A stretch of 64,000 nt of DNA, from assembly GCF_000196235.1 (NCBI RefSeq), contig NC_008541.1, positions 4,216,001 to 4,280,000 of the forward strand, in the 5' to 3' direction. Shown here in pieces: positions 25,735 through 34,973 of this stretch (positions are counted from its first letter, which is position 1; the number at the start of each line of letters is the position of its first letter). The notes under the pieces are model-generated. The model did not search any database. It saw only the letters and a program-made list of their open reading frames with translations, and was not told where the DNA came from. The stretch comes from Arthrobacter sp. FB24 (lineage in GTDB: Bacteria > Actinomycetota > Actinomycetes > Actinomycetales > Micrococcaceae). A program made the translations under genes and the position numbers.

Positions 25735-26761
25735 ATCCACGCACCACCAGGTCGGACGCCAGGACCACCGGCGAACGGGTGGACTGTTCGCCGGCAATTT
25801 CGGCCGCCAGGGCATGGACGGCGGCGTGCGCGATCGCGGCGACAGGCTGCCTGAGGGTGGTCAGCGGCGGATTGGTGAGCGCCATCAGCGGGGAGTCGTC
25901 GAAACCGACGATGGACACATCCTCCGGGACGCGCAGCCCCCTGGCTTGGACGGCGCGGATGGCGCCGAGTGCCATGACGTCGGAGGCGCACACTATGGCC
26001 GTGTGGCCGGAGTCCAGGAGCTCATTGGCCGCGCTCTGCCCGCCTTCCACCGTGAACATGCTGGTAGCCGTGTGCGGTTCCGGGTCCTGGGTGTCCAGGT
26101 ACTCGGCGAGGGCGGAGCGGAATCCGGCCAGCTTTTGCCTGCTGGGGATGAAACGGTGCGGGCCTATAGCCAGCCCCACCTTCCGGTGCCCCAGGCTGGC
26201 CAGGTGGTGCACCGCCGTGCTGATTGCCGCGGCGTCGTCATTGGACACGGAGGCGGCCGACAGTTCCGGACGTGCACCGTTGACCAGGACGAACGGGATG
26301 CCGCGGCCGCGGAGCCGGTGGTAACGCTCCAGGCTGGCCTGGCCGTCGGCGTGTGAACTGCAGATGAAAATGATTCCGGACGCTTCCTGCGCCACGAGCA
26401 TCTCGATGTACTCGTCTTCTGAGCGCCCCCCGCCCGGCAGGGCACAGAGGATCGGGATGAAGTCCTCCTGGGACAGGAGCGATACGACAGTCTGCGCAAT
26501 TGCCGGAAAGATCGGATTGGTCAGGTCCGGAACAATGATCCCCACCTGGCCCCGGGTGGTGCTTCGTGCACGGTCCGGCCGCTCGTAGCCAAGGTCGTCC
26601 ATCGCGGCGAGGACCGACTGCCGCACCTCGCGCGAAACGCCTTTCCGTCCATTGACCACGCGGGACACCGTGGCGATGCTGACTCCCACCTTCCGGGCGA
26701 GGTCCTCCAGCTTGGGTCGCTCCGGGGCGTCAGGGTGTGCGCGGCCCGCCGTCGTGCTCAT
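25676..26761 (-). CDS. LacI-family transcriptional regulator, probably of the pullulanase gene
   Basis: The 361-residue protein has an N-terminal HTH (LEDLARKVGVSIATVSRVVN, residues 18-37) and the hinge GVSREVRQSVLAAMDDLGY. The ligand domain contains GIIVPDLTNPIFPAIAQTVV, GIIFICSSHADGQASLERY, and VSIVGFDDSPLMALTNPPL, standard for sugar-responsive LacI members. ATG 26759-26761 has AAGGAG at 4 bases. It is divergent from the secreted pullulanase, the natural target. The C-terminal 20 residues are Ala/Pro/Arg-rich and overlap the exporter gene end; a stop could have been lost there. Confidence 0.88.
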   Translation of the reverse strand: MSTTAGRAHPDAPERPKLEDLARKVGVSIATVSRVVNGRKGVSREVRQSVLAAMDDLGYERPDRARSTTRGQVGIIVPDLTNPIFPAIAQTVVSLLSQEDFIPILCALPGGGRSEDEYIEMLVAQEASGIIFICSSHADGQASLERYHRLRGRGIPFVLVNGARPELSAASVSNDDAAAISTAVHHLASLGHRKVGLAIGPHRFIPSRQKLAGFRSALAEYLDTQDPEPHTATSMFTVEGGQSAANELLDSGHTAIVCASDVMALGAIRAVQARGLRVPEDVSIVGFDDSPLMALTNPPLTTLRQPVAAIAHAAVHALAAEIAGEQSTRSPVVLASDLVVRGSTGPAAAASGPPRSPRSRR

Positions 26762-26846
26762 AAGGCTCCTTCACCGGAACAGCCGTCCGGAAGTCATCGT
26801 GCCCCCAGTCTACGTAAACGGCACGCCGCAAACGATGAAAACAGAA

Positions 26847-26860
26847 CGCAAAATTTTCCG
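26847..26860. promoter_or_regulatory. imperfect palindromic operator near pullulanase promoter
   Basis: CGCAAAATTTTCCG is palindromic at 12 of 14 positions and lies 7 bases before a TTGACG -35 box. An A/T core flanked by C/G is common in LacI-family sites. Its position just upstream of the -35 suits repression or loop-dependent control by the adjacent LacI protein. The neighbouring half-site CTACGTAAACG (26811-26821 region) may belong too. Confidence 0.45.
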
Positions 26861-26867
26861 TAAATGG

Positions 26868-26897
26868 TTGACGTGCGTCACAACGGCTACCTAGGCT
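26868..26897 (+). promoter_or_regulatory. sigma-A-type promoter of the pullulanase gene
   Basis: TTGACG (26868-26873) and TAGGCT (26892-26897) are 18 bases apart, a good match to actinobacterial housekeeping promoters. Transcription would start near 26905, giving a leader of about 50 bases to the ATG at 26957, which is preceded by AAGGAAGG. No second promoter is evident. Confidence 0.5.
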
Positions 26898-26956
26898 CAT
26901 CGGTATCCCCGCTCACCGCTGATGCCGTTCTGGGGCATTGTCAAGGAAGGTCTCCC

Positions 26957-29900
26957 ATGATTCGCCACTCCCGCCTGCCCGGGTCCCCGCCCGTCCTCAA
27001 CAGGAAACTCCTGGCTGCGCTGGCCGCAGCCTGCGTCACTCCCCTCACCCTGGGCGGCCTGGCCCTCCCCGCCTTTGCGGACCACACTGCCACTCCGGGG
27101 ACGGTGGCCCTCGTCGGATCGCTGCAGTCCGAAATCGGCTGCCCGGGCGACTGGCAGCCGGAGTGCCCCGCCAGCAGGCTGCTGCCGGTCGAGGGATCCG
27201 CAACTCTGTTCCGGGCCACCTTCGATGTCCCGGCCGGCACCTACGCCATGAAAGTCGCCCTCAACAATTCATGGGACGAGAACTACGGCGCAGGCGGGGC
27301 GGCCGGCGGGGGCGACATCGTGCTCAACGCGCCGGGAGGACCGGTGACCTTCACGTACGACCACGCCAGCCACAGCCTCACGGACGACGTGCCGGACGCG
27401 CTGGGAGCCGACGCCGGGGCGCACTGGCTGACGGCGGACACCATCGCTTGGAAGGCCCCCGCAGCCGAGGGCACGACCTACCGGCTCTACAGCGCCCCCG
27501 ACGGCGGCCTGGCGGTTGCCGACGGACAGGTCACCGGCGGTTCCGCCCTTCCCCTCGAGCTCGATGCCCAAGGGTTGGATGCAGGCCTTGCGGCAAAGTA
27601 TCCGCACCTGGCGGGCCTCGCCTCGCTGCGGCTGACGGAAGCCGGCTCACGCCAGGCCAAGGAACTGCTCAAGGGCCAGCTGCTGGTGGCCGCGATCGGC
27701 CCGGACGGCAAAGTCACAGCCACTACCGGGATCCAGGTTCCCGGCGTCCTGGACTCGCTGTACCCCGGAGCGGCAGAGCGGGAACTTGGACTGGCCTGGA
27801 AGGGCAGGCGCCCGGAGCTTTCGCTGTGGGCCCCCACGGCCCGCAGCGTCGCTGTCCGCACCTACGCCTCCGGCTCCGGCGGCGAACCCGTCGCCACCAC
27901 GGCCATGAAACCGGGCAAGGACGGCGTATGGTCCATTACCGGGGACAAGGACTGGAACGGTGGCTACTACCTGTACGAAGTGGAGGTGTTCGTTCCGGAA
28001 ACCGGCAAGGTCGAGCGGAACCTAGTCACCGACCCCTACAGCGTTGGCCTCTCCGCCAACTCCGAGCGCAGCCTCTTCGTGGATCTGGATGACAAGTCCC
28101 TGGCACCGTCCGGCTGGGCCAAACTCCAGAAGCCCGCGCTCAGCAAGCCGGAGGACCTTTCCGTCTACGAGCTGCACGTGCGTGACTTTTCCATCACCGA
28201 CGACTCCGTTCCGGCCGGGCACCGCGGCACCTACAAGGCGTTTACGGACACCGGCAGCAACGGCATGAAGCGCATGCAGGAACTGGTGGACGCCGGGATG
28301 AACGCGGTCCACCTGCTGCCTGTCAACGACATCGGCACCATCGAGGAGCATCGCAGCGAGCAGCGCGAGCCGCTCTGTGACCTCGCAGCCCTTCCCGCCG
28401 ACTCAGAGGAACAACAGGCCTGCGTGGCAGGGACGGCAGCCAAGGACGGTTTCAACTGGGGCTACGATCCCCTGCACTACACAACACCCGAAGGCTCCTA
28501 CTCCACCAACCCGGACGGAGCCACCAGGATCACGGAGTTCCGTGAAATGGTGGCCGCCCTCAACACCACCGGCGCGCGGGTCATCCAGGACGTCGTCTAC
28601 AACCACACCTCCAGCGCAGGCCAGTCCGGAAGCAACAACCTCGATCGGATTGTCCCGGGCTACTACCACCGCCTGAACGCCGTCACCGGTTCCCTGGAGA
28701 CGTCCACGTGCTGCGCCAACACGGCCACCGAGAACGCCATGATGGGCAAGCTCATGGTCGACTCGCTGGTGACGCTGGCCAGGACCTACAAACTGGACGG
28801 GTTCCGTTTCGACCTCATGGGGCACCACTCAAAGCAGAACATGCTGGACGTCAGGGCTGCCCTAGACAAGCTGACCCTGCACAGGGACGGCGTGGACGGC
28901 AAGAACATCGCCCTGTACGGCGAGGGCTGGAACTTCGGCGAGGTGGCCAACAATGCCAGGTTCGTGCAGGCCACCCAGGCGAACATGGCCGGAACCGGCA
29001 TCGGGACGTTCAACGACCGCCTGCGCGACGCCGTCCGCGGCGGGGGCCCGTTCGACCCCGATCCGCGCGTCCAGGGTTTCGCTTCCGGATTGTTCACGGA
29101 TCCCAACGATTCCCCGGCCAACGGCACACCCGAACAGCAGAAGGCCGCCCTCCTTCTCGCACAGGACCTGGTGAAGGTGGGCCTGACCGGCAACCTGAAG
29201 GACTACTCCTTCATTGACCGCACCGGCGCCGCCGTCAAGGGTTCGGACGTACCGTACAACGGCGCCCCGGCGGGGTACACCAGCGATCCCCAGGAGGCCA
29301 TCACCTACGTGGAGGCCCACGACAACGAGACGTTGTTCGACGCCCTGGCCCTGAAACTGCCACAGGATACGCCCATGGCCGACCGCACCCGGATGCAGAC
29401 CCTTGCGCTCAGCACCACGGCCTTCGGCCAGGGCGTCTCCTTCTGGCATGCCGGAGGCGAATCGCTGCGCAGCAAGTCCCTGGACCGCAACAGCTACGAT
29501 TCCGGCGACTGGTTCAACGTCCTGGACCACACGGACGCCACCAATGGATTCGGCCGCGGCCTGCCGCCCAAGGCTGACAACGAGGACAAGTACGGCTACA
29601 TGCGCCCGTTGCTGGCAGATCCGGCCCAGAAGCCGGCTTCCGCGGACATCACGCAAGCCCGTCAACGGGCCGAGGAACTGCTGCGCATCCGCAAGAGCAC
29701 GCCGTTGTTCCACCTGGGCGATGCCGGACTGGTCCAGCAGAAGGTCTCCTTCCCGGCGGGCGGCCCGGAACAAACCCCGGGCGTTGTGGTGATGCGCATT
29801 GACGATTCGGTCGGGACGGACGTGGACCCGAACCTGCGCGGGCTGGTGGTGGTGTTCAATGCCTCGGATGAGGCCACGAGCCAAACCCTGTCCGGCACGG

Positions 29901-30034
29901 CGCGTTCCGCCTACGCCCTGCACCCGGTGCAGGCCGGGGGCGTCGATTCCGTGGTCAAGGCGGCCGGATATGATGCGCAGTCGGGGACCTTCAGCGTCCC
30001 CGCCCGCACGGTGGCGGTGTTCCAGGCCAGGTAA
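26957..30034 (+). CDS. pulA: secreted pullulanase-type alpha-1,6-glucosidase (GH13)
   Basis: The 1025-residue protein begins with a basic stretch and hydrophobic signal (LLAALAAACVTPLTLGGLALPAFADH), probably cleaved after AFA near residue 43. A carbohydrate-binding segment of SusE/X25 type follows (YAMKVALNNSWDENYGAGGA), then a CBM48-like part (SLWAPTARSVAVRTY). The GH13 core carries DVVYNHT at 545-551, the nucleophile Asp619 in FRFDLMGHH, the acid/base Glu656 in ALYGEGWNFG and Asp789 in EAHDNETLFDAL. It would hydrolyse alpha-1,6 branches of pullulan or starch outside the cell. The domain order and length fit bacterial pullulanases. Confidence 0.9.
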   Translation: MIRHSRLPGSPPVLNRKLLAALAAACVTPLTLGGLALPAFADHTATPGTVALVGSLQSEIGCPGDWQPECPASRLLPVEGSATLFRATFDVPAGTYAMKVALNNSWDENYGAGGAAGGGDIVLNAPGGPVTFTYDHASHSLTDDVPDALGADAGAHWLTADTIAWKAPAAEGTTYRLYSAPDGGLAVADGQVTGGSALPLELDAQGLDAGLAAKYPHLAGLASLRLTEAGSRQAKELLKGQLLVAAIGPDGKVTATTGIQVPGVLDSLYPGAAERELGLAWKGRRPELSLWAPTARSVAVRTYASGSGGEPVATTAMKPGKDGVWSITGDKDWNGGYYLYEVEVFVPETGKVERNLVTDPYSVGLSANSERSLFVDLDDKSLAPSGWAKLQKPALSKPEDLSVYELHVRDFSITDDSVPAGHRGTYKAFTDTGSNGMKRMQELVDAGMNAVHLLPVNDIGTIEEHRSEQREPLCDLAALPADSEEQQACVAGTAAKDGFNWGYDPLHYTTPEGSYSTNPDGATRITEFREMVAALNTTGARVIQDVVYNHTSSAGQSGSNNLDRIVPGYYHRLNAVTGSLETSTCCANTATENAMMGKLMVDSLVTLARTYKLDGFRFDLMGHHSKQNMLDVRAALDKLTLHRDGVDGKNIALYGEGWNFGEVANNARFVQATQANMAGTGIGTFNDRLRDAVRGGGPFDPDPRVQGFASGLFTDPNDSPANGTPEQQKAALLLAQDLVKVGLTGNLKDYSFIDRTGAAVKGSDVPYNGAPAGYTSDPQEAITYVEAHDNETLFDALALKLPQDTPMADRTRMQTLALSTTAFGQGVSFWHAGGESLRSKSLDRNSYDSGDWFNVLDHTDATNGFGRGLPPKADNEDKYGYMRPLLADPAQKPASADITQARQRAEELLRIRKSTPLFHLGDAGLVQQKVSFPAGGPEQTPGVVVMRIDDSVGTDVDPNLRGLVVVFNASDEATSQTLSGTARSAYALHPVQAGGVDSVVKAAGYDAQSGTFSVPARTVAVFQAR

Positions 30035-30055
30035 CGGCGAATTAGGCTGGTGGCC

Positions 30056-30706
30056 ATGGCATCTATCCAGCCGGACGCGCTCCGGCATCCGGAGTTGAGG
30101 GCGGCCGTGGCGGACCTGCGCGGCCGCCTGGCGTCCGGGAACCGGACGCTGCTCGGCATCACGGGCTCGCCGGGATCCGGCAAATCGACGTTTGCGGCTG
30201 CCCTGCACACCCTCTTCGGCCCGGACCTGGCCGTGGTGGTGCCGATGGACGGCTTCCACCTGGGCAACGCGATCATCGACGGCACGCCGCTGCGGCAGCG
30301 CAAGGGGGCAATCGACACGTTCGACGCCGGCGGTTACCTCTCACTGCTGCGGCGGCTCGCCCGGCGGGATGAGCCGGTGGTCTACGCGCCGGATTTCCGC
30401 CGGGAGATCGACGAGCCCGTGGCAGCCTCCATCGGCGTTCCGGCCTCGGTGCCGCTGGTGATCACAGAAGGGAACTACCTGCTGGCGGACCACCCGGTGT
30501 GGCGGCAGGTCCGGGCGCAGCTGGACCAGGTCTGGTTCATGGACACTCCCCCGGACCTGCGGCTCGAGCGGCTGGTGGACAGGCATGTGCACTTTGGCAT
30601 GGACCGGCCTGCTGCGGAGCTATGGGCCGGCGGCTCCGACCAAGCCAACGCGCGGCTGATCGAATCCACCCGTGCTGCCGCGGACCGGATCATTCCCTGG
30701 TCCTAG
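30056..30706 (+). CDS. P-loop kinase of the uridine/pantothenate-kinase-like family
   Basis: The 216-residue protein has Walker A GITGSPGSGKSTFA around residue 36 and the segment VVVPMDGFHLGNAIIDG, typical of the nucleoside/nucleotide kinase group that includes FrcK-like sugar kinases and PanK. The later parts read RKGAIDTFDAGGYLSLLRRL, VYAPDFRREIDEPV and LVITEGNYLLADHPVWRQV. ATG 30056 begins the conserved part (an in-frame GTG lies six bases earlier). It follows the pullulanase gene by 21 bases and may be co-transcribed; a sugar or nucleoside substrate is inferred. Confidence 0.8.
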   Translation: MASIQPDALRHPELRAAVADLRGRLASGNRTLLGITGSPGSGKSTFAAALHTLFGPDLAVVVPMDGFHLGNAIIDGTPLRQRKGAIDTFDAGGYLSLLRRLARRDEPVVYAPDFRREIDEPVAASIGVPASVPLVITEGNYLLADHPVWRQVRAQLDQVWFMDTPPDLRLERLVDRHVHFGMDRPAAELWAGGSDQANARLIESTRAAADRIIPWS

Positions 30707-30880
30707 GGTTCCCGGTTCGTTCACCGCCGGCCGGACGGGGTTCCCGAAGTCTTATTTCAGCGGCAAACGGTCCAAGGCAGTGCAGCCCTGTTAGCCTGCT
30801 CCTAGGATCACCGGACCATCATTGGGTCTCAGCCGGTGGCTGGGTCCCCCGTGGCTCCTGGACGCAGAGGACAACAGCAC

Positions 30881-33079
30881 ATGGATGCGCAAGCACCGGA
30901 CAACGCTTCAGGACCAGCGGCCACGCCCCGGGACCCCGCAACCGGGCCTGCCGCGTCCGGGCGCACGTGGAGCCTGCGGCGCGAATGGTCCAGGGCGTTC
31001 CTGCTGATGCTCGCCGCACTGCTGATCGGCGCCGTGGTCACGATCGTGGGTGTGCGCGGCCTGATGGACCAGGTGCAGGAAACGTCCGGCCGGTTGCAGC
31101 TCGAGCTCGAAAAAGTAGAGACCCTCCGGTCGGCACTCGACAGCCACGAGCAATTGGGGCACCAGTTGCTCTCGAGTGCCCCCGTGGACCGCTCCGCTTT
31201 CCTCCGGCAGCAGGAGGAAATAACCCGCGTCTTCGAGGACGTCGCCGCCGTCCTGCCGGCTGAGACAGAAGTGCGGGAAACGATTGCCGCGGCCCGGCAG
31301 TCGTGGGAGGAGACCTTGGCGGAACACGGCCTGTGGGGCAGCGGGGTGCTTTCACTCCGGGGCAGCCACGTGGAGGAGACCCCGGCATTGGCCGCCTCCA
31401 GCGCAGGAATCCGCAGCAAGCTGGCGGACATCCGGCGCTACTCCCTGGCGGAAATGGACAAGGGACTCGCGCACAGCGCCGAACTCGAGCGGTTCCTGGT
31501 TGTCGCGCGCAGCTTCCTGTTCGTGGTGGCAGTGGGCGCTACGGTCTACTTCCGCCGCAGGATGGTCAAGGACCTCATGCGCCCGGTAGGGAGCCTGCAC
31601 CAGGGTGTCCGCAAGCTGCAGGCAGGCAATTACAACCACCGCATCGAGGTCTTCCGCCGCGACGAACTCGGCGAACTGGCGGAGGCATTCAACGGCATGG
31701 CCGCCGCCGTCCACAGCAGCCATGAGACACTTACCCACCGGGCGACGCACGACCCCCTCACCGGCCTGGCAAACCGGGCGGCCCTGATGGAACGCCTCAC
31801 GGCATCCTTTGGGGCCGGAAGCACCCGCAGGAACCGGAACGAGGGGCTGCTGTTCATCGACATCGACGACTTCAAGGAGGTCAACGATTCACTGGGACAT
31901 GAGCGGGGTGATGCCCTGCTCATCCAGCTGGCCGCCCGCCTCAAGGGCTGCGTCCGCTCCGACGACGTGGTTGCCCGGCTCGGCGGCGACGAGTTCGCGA
32001 TCGTTGTGATGGACGACGACGCCGGCTCGGTCACCGCCTGGATCGCCGATCGGATCCACCGGGCGTTGCGCGCACCGTTCTTCGTCGGCGACGACCGGCT
32101 GACCGTCACGGCCAGCATGGGCGCGGCACAACGGCGTCCGGAAACCACAGACGCTGCCGAGCTGCTGCGGCAGGCGGACTTCGCGATGTATCTGGCCAAA
32201 CACGGCGGAAAGGCACGTTTCCAGCTTTTCGACGCCGAGGGCTACGACCATATGACGTACCGCGCCGCCCTCAAACGGGACTTGGCCTCCGCCGTGCCCG
32301 CCGGCCAGCTCCGCCTCGAGTACCAGCCCGTTGCCGATCTGAACAGCGGAGCCATCCTCGGCGTCGAGGCTCTGGTGCGCTGGGAGCACCCCACGCTGGG
32401 GCTGCTTGCGCCGTCGGAGTTCATTCCGCTCGCCGAGGAGACGGGCGACATCGACGCCGTCGGCTGCTGGGTGCTGGACAACGCGAGCCGCCAGGCGGCC
32501 AGCTGGCGGAAATCCCTGCCGCACTGCGGAGACCTCTGGATTGCCATCAACCTCTCCACCATCCAGCTGCCCAACCCGCGGAACCTGGTCGCCATCACGC
32601 GCATCCTTGCCGACCCCGCGGCACAGGCGGAAAAGGTGGTACTCGAAGTCACCGAAACAGCCCTTGCTGGCAGCACGGACGGCGGCATCGCCGCACTCAA
32701 GGCCCTGAAGGAGACCGGTGTGCGCGTGGCTATCGACGACTTTGGGACGGGATATTCCTCGCTGAGCTCCTTGGCGGTGCTGCCGGCGGACATCCTCAAG
32801 ATTGACCGTTCGTTCCTTGGACGGCAATCGTCCGAGGCGCAATCGGCGGCGATGCTCGAAGGCATCCTGGGGCTGGCCCGCATGCTCTCCCTCGACGTGA
32901 TCGCCGAAGGGGTGGAGGAGCCCGGACAGCTGGACCTTCTCCGCGCCCTGGATTGCCCGATGGGCCAGGGCTACTTCCTGGCCCGCCCGGGTTCCGCCGA
33001 GGCGATCGAGACGCTCCTGGCTTCGGGTGCCCGCCTTCAGCCCCGCCCGGCAGCACTCGAGCAGGCCGTCGATTCATAA
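30881..33079 (+). CDS. membrane GGDEF-EAL cyclic-di-GMP protein with HAMP
   Basis: The 732-residue protein has an N-terminal membrane helix (AFLLMLAALLIGAVVTIVG, residues 43-61), an extracytoplasmic sensing region, a second helix (FLFVVAVGATVYF) near 210, a HAMP region (LHQGVRKLQAGNYNHRIEVF), a GGDEF domain with intact Gly368-Gly-Asp-Glu-Phe372, and an EAL domain with Glu496-Ala-Leu and DDFGTGYSSL. Both halves have their catalytic signatures, so it could make or degrade c-di-GMP, or one half may be regulatory. ATG 30881 with AGAGGA about 10 bases upstream is preferred to GTG 30836. It is probably monocistronic. Confidence 0.9.
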   Translation: MDAQAPDNASGPAATPRDPATGPAASGRTWSLRREWSRAFLLMLAALLIGAVVTIVGVRGLMDQVQETSGRLQLELEKVETLRSALDSHEQLGHQLLSSAPVDRSAFLRQQEEITRVFEDVAAVLPAETEVRETIAAARQSWEETLAEHGLWGSGVLSLRGSHVEETPALAASSAGIRSKLADIRRYSLAEMDKGLAHSAELERFLVVARSFLFVVAVGATVYFRRRMVKDLMRPVGSLHQGVRKLQAGNYNHRIEVFRRDELGELAEAFNGMAAAVHSSHETLTHRATHDPLTGLANRAALMERLTASFGAGSTRRNRNEGLLFIDIDDFKEVNDSLGHERGDALLIQLAARLKGCVRSDDVVARLGGDEFAIVVMDDDAGSVTAWIADRIHRALRAPFFVGDDRLTVTASMGAAQRRPETTDAAELLRQADFAMYLAKHGGKARFQLFDAEGYDHMTYRAALKRDLASAVPAGQLRLEYQPVADLNSGAILGVEALVRWEHPTLGLLAPSEFIPLAEETGDIDAVGCWVLDNASRQAASWRKSLPHCGDLWIAINLSTIQLPNPRNLVAITRILADPAAQAEKVVLEVTETALAGSTDGGIAALKALKETGVRVAIDDFGTGYSSLSSLAVLPADILKIDRSFLGRQSSEAQSAAMLEGILGLARMLSLDVIAEGVEEPGQLDLLRALDCPMGQGYFLARPGSAEAIETLLASGARLQPRPAALEQAVDS

Positions 33080-33159
33080 GGAATACTGGCCTTGCCGCAG
33101 GAGTTCTTGGCTAGGACGGCACTTCCCGGAACACGCACAGCAGCGAATTGGAGACCCTT

Positions 33160-34179
33160 ATGGCACCGGCACCCGCACCATTGGTCCACCTCGGCGACGG
33201 ATTGAACGTCAGCCCCCTGGGGTTCGGCGGCATGGCCCTGACCCCGGTCTACGGCGAAGTGGACGAGGCCGAGGCCCTGCGGACCCTGCACCATGCGGTG
33301 GATGCGGGCGTCAGCTTTATCGACACTGCGGACATCTACGGCGGCGGCAGCAACGAGGAACTGATTTCCCGGTTGCTCAAGGAGCGCCGGGACGAAGTAC
33401 AGCTGGCCACCAAGTTCGGGCTGGTGGGCACCCCGTCAACCGGCTATACGGACATCCGGGGTGACGCCGCCTATGTGCGGGAGGCGGTGGAAGCCAGCCT
33501 CCGCCGCCTGGGCACCGACACCATTGACCTGTACTACATGCACCGCCGCGACCTCCGCGTTCCGATTGTGGAAACCGTGGAGGCCATGGCGGCGCTGGTG
33601 CAGCAAGGCAAGGTGCGGCACCTCGGCCTGTCGGAAGTGACGGCCGAGGAACTGCGGGAAGCCAGCAGCGTCCACCCGATCGCGGCGGTCCAGAGCGAGT
33701 GGTCCATCTGGAGCCGCGATGTGGAACGCCACGTTGTTCCCGCGGCGGCCGCACTTGGGGTGGGTTTCGTGCCGTATTCACCGCTGGGCCGGGGATTCCT
33801 CACCGGCACAGTGGACGCTTCGAAGCTCGGGAGCGGCGACTTCCGCCGCAACATCCCCCGCTTCGCCGCTGACGCGGCGGATGCCAACCGGGGAGTGGTG
33901 GCCGCGGTTCAGGCCGTCGCAGCCGAGCTCACCGTCGCCGGCGAGCCGGCGACTCCGGCACAAGTGGCCCTGGCCTGGCTGTTTGCCCAGGGCAAAAAGC
34001 TTGGCCTGCCTGTGGTTCCCATCCCCGGCACGCGCAAGGCGGAACGGATCGACGAGAACCTGGGTGCGCTGTCGCTCAACTTCACCAGTGCGCAACTGGA
34101 GAAGCTCGACGCCGCCGCGGACGCCGTCGTCGGCTCCCGCTCGGCGGACCCCAAGTGGGTGTCCCAGGGCCGCGAATAG
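33160..34179 (+). CDS. aldo/keto reductase
   Basis: The 339-residue TIM-barrel protein has the AKR motifs: LGFGGMAL at the start, Asp-Thr-Ala in SFIDTADIYGGG with Tyr as the catalytic acid, LATKFG with the catalytic lysine, DLYYMHRRD with the histidine, and PYSPLGRGFLTG with PIPGTRK for the nucleotide. It resembles the YajO/AKR13-type enzymes, which reduce aldehydes with NADPH. ATG 33160 has GGAG 6 bases upstream; the longer TTG reading is rejected. The natural substrate is unknown. Confidence 0.9.
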   Translation: MAPAPAPLVHLGDGLNVSPLGFGGMALTPVYGEVDEAEALRTLHHAVDAGVSFIDTADIYGGGSNEELISRLLKERRDEVQLATKFGLVGTPSTGYTDIRGDAAYVREAVEASLRRLGTDTIDLYYMHRRDLRVPIVETVEAMAALVQQGKVRHLGLSEVTAEELREASSVHPIAAVQSEWSIWSRDVERHVVPAAAALGVGFVPYSPLGRGFLTGTVDASKLGSGDFRRNIPRFAADAADANRGVVAAVQAVAAELTVAGEPATPAQVALAWLFAQGKKLGLPVVPIPGTRKAERIDENLGALSLNFTSAQLEKLDAAADAVVGSRSADPKWVSQGRE

Positions 34180-34200
34180 GGTTTCCGTAGACTGAGGCCC

Positions 34201-34851
34201 ATGGATTCCCTCATTCACGACCTGCGTGACATCACCATCCGCCGGATTTCGGTCAGCGAGATGGACAACAACGTTTATCTGCTCACCAGCAAGGCTTCCG
34301 GTGCCCAGCTCCTGATCGATGCGGCCGATGATCTGGCCGCCATCCAAGGGCTGCTTGCGGAGGCCGCCGCGGATACCCCCGCGACGCCGAAGCTGGCGCT
34401 GATTGCCACCACCCACCAGCACTGGGACCATGTCCGTGCGCTGCCGGGCCTGGTGGCAGCCACCGGGGTGAAGACGGCGGCCGGGACGGATGACGCCCCG
34501 GAACTGCCGGTACCGGTGGACGTCCTGCTGGACCACGGAGACGTGGGCAACTTCGACGGTTTCGACGTGACGGCAGTGCACCTTCGGGGGCACACGCCGG
34601 GTTCGGTGGCGCTGGTGTACCAGGACCCGGAGGGGCCTGCGCACATCTTCTCCGGCGATTCACTGTTCCCGGGAGGCGTGGGCAACACCCAGAAGGATCC
34701 GGAGCGGTTCAACCAGCTGATCAGCGATGTGAGCGAGCGGCTGTTTGACGTGTACCCGGATGACACGGTGGTGCATCCGGGCCACGGCAAACCCACTACC
34801 CTCGGCGCGGAACGCCCGCACCTGGAGGAGTGGCGCGCCCGCGGCTGGTAG
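34201..34851 (+). CDS. metallo-beta-lactamase-fold hydrolase
   Basis: The 216-residue protein has the Zn motif His72-Gln-His74-Trp-Asp76-His77 in TTHQHWDHV, then the later ligands His in HLRGHTPGSVAL, the bridging Asp in IFSGDSLFPGG, and the final His in VHPGHGKPTTL. This is the glyoxalase II-like group of the MBL fold. Its substrate is not evident; hydroxyacylglutathione is unlikely because the group uses mycothiol. It follows the aldo/keto reductase by 21 bases and may be co-expressed. A strong bidirectional terminator follows. Confidence 0.88.
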   Translation: MDSLIHDLRDITIRRISVSEMDNNVYLLTSKASGAQLLIDAADDLAAIQGLLAEAAADTPATPKLALIATTHQHWDHVRALPGLVAATGVKTAAGTDDAPELPVPVDVLLDHGDVGNFDGFDVTAVHLRGHTPGSVALVYQDPEGPAHIFSGDSLFPGGVGNTQKDPERFNQLISDVSERLFDVYPDDTVVHPGHGKPTTLGAERPHLEEWRARGW

Positions 34852-34891
34852 CTTTCAGGCTGGCGCTGCGCTTCGTGATTTACGCTGCGCT

Positions 34892-34934
34892 AAATGCCGG
34901 TCGCTGCGGATATACCCGCAGCGACCGGCATTTT
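34892..34934. terminator. bidirectional terminator hairpin
   Basis: AAATGCCGGTCGCTGCGG (34892-34909) pairs perfectly with its inverted copy CCGCAGCGACCGGCATTT (34916-34933) around a 6-base loop; the arm ends in A's on one side and T's on the other, so it terminates both the metallo-beta-lactamase gene (plus) and the RNA helicase gene (minus). It lies midway between their convergent ends. Confidence 0.9.
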
Positions 34935-34973
34935 GCGTGTCGCCCGCTACTTTAGGTAGCGAAAACGCGAACT

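Noticed and set aside
26864..26956. earlier start for the pullulanase at 26864
   Set aside because: It would lie on the promoter and lacks a ribosome-binding site; ATG 26957 has AAGGAAGG and begins a proper signal peptide.
28862..30259. 465-codon minus-strand frame opposite the pullulanase
   Set aside because: Shadow frame of the GH13 gene, no domain signature.
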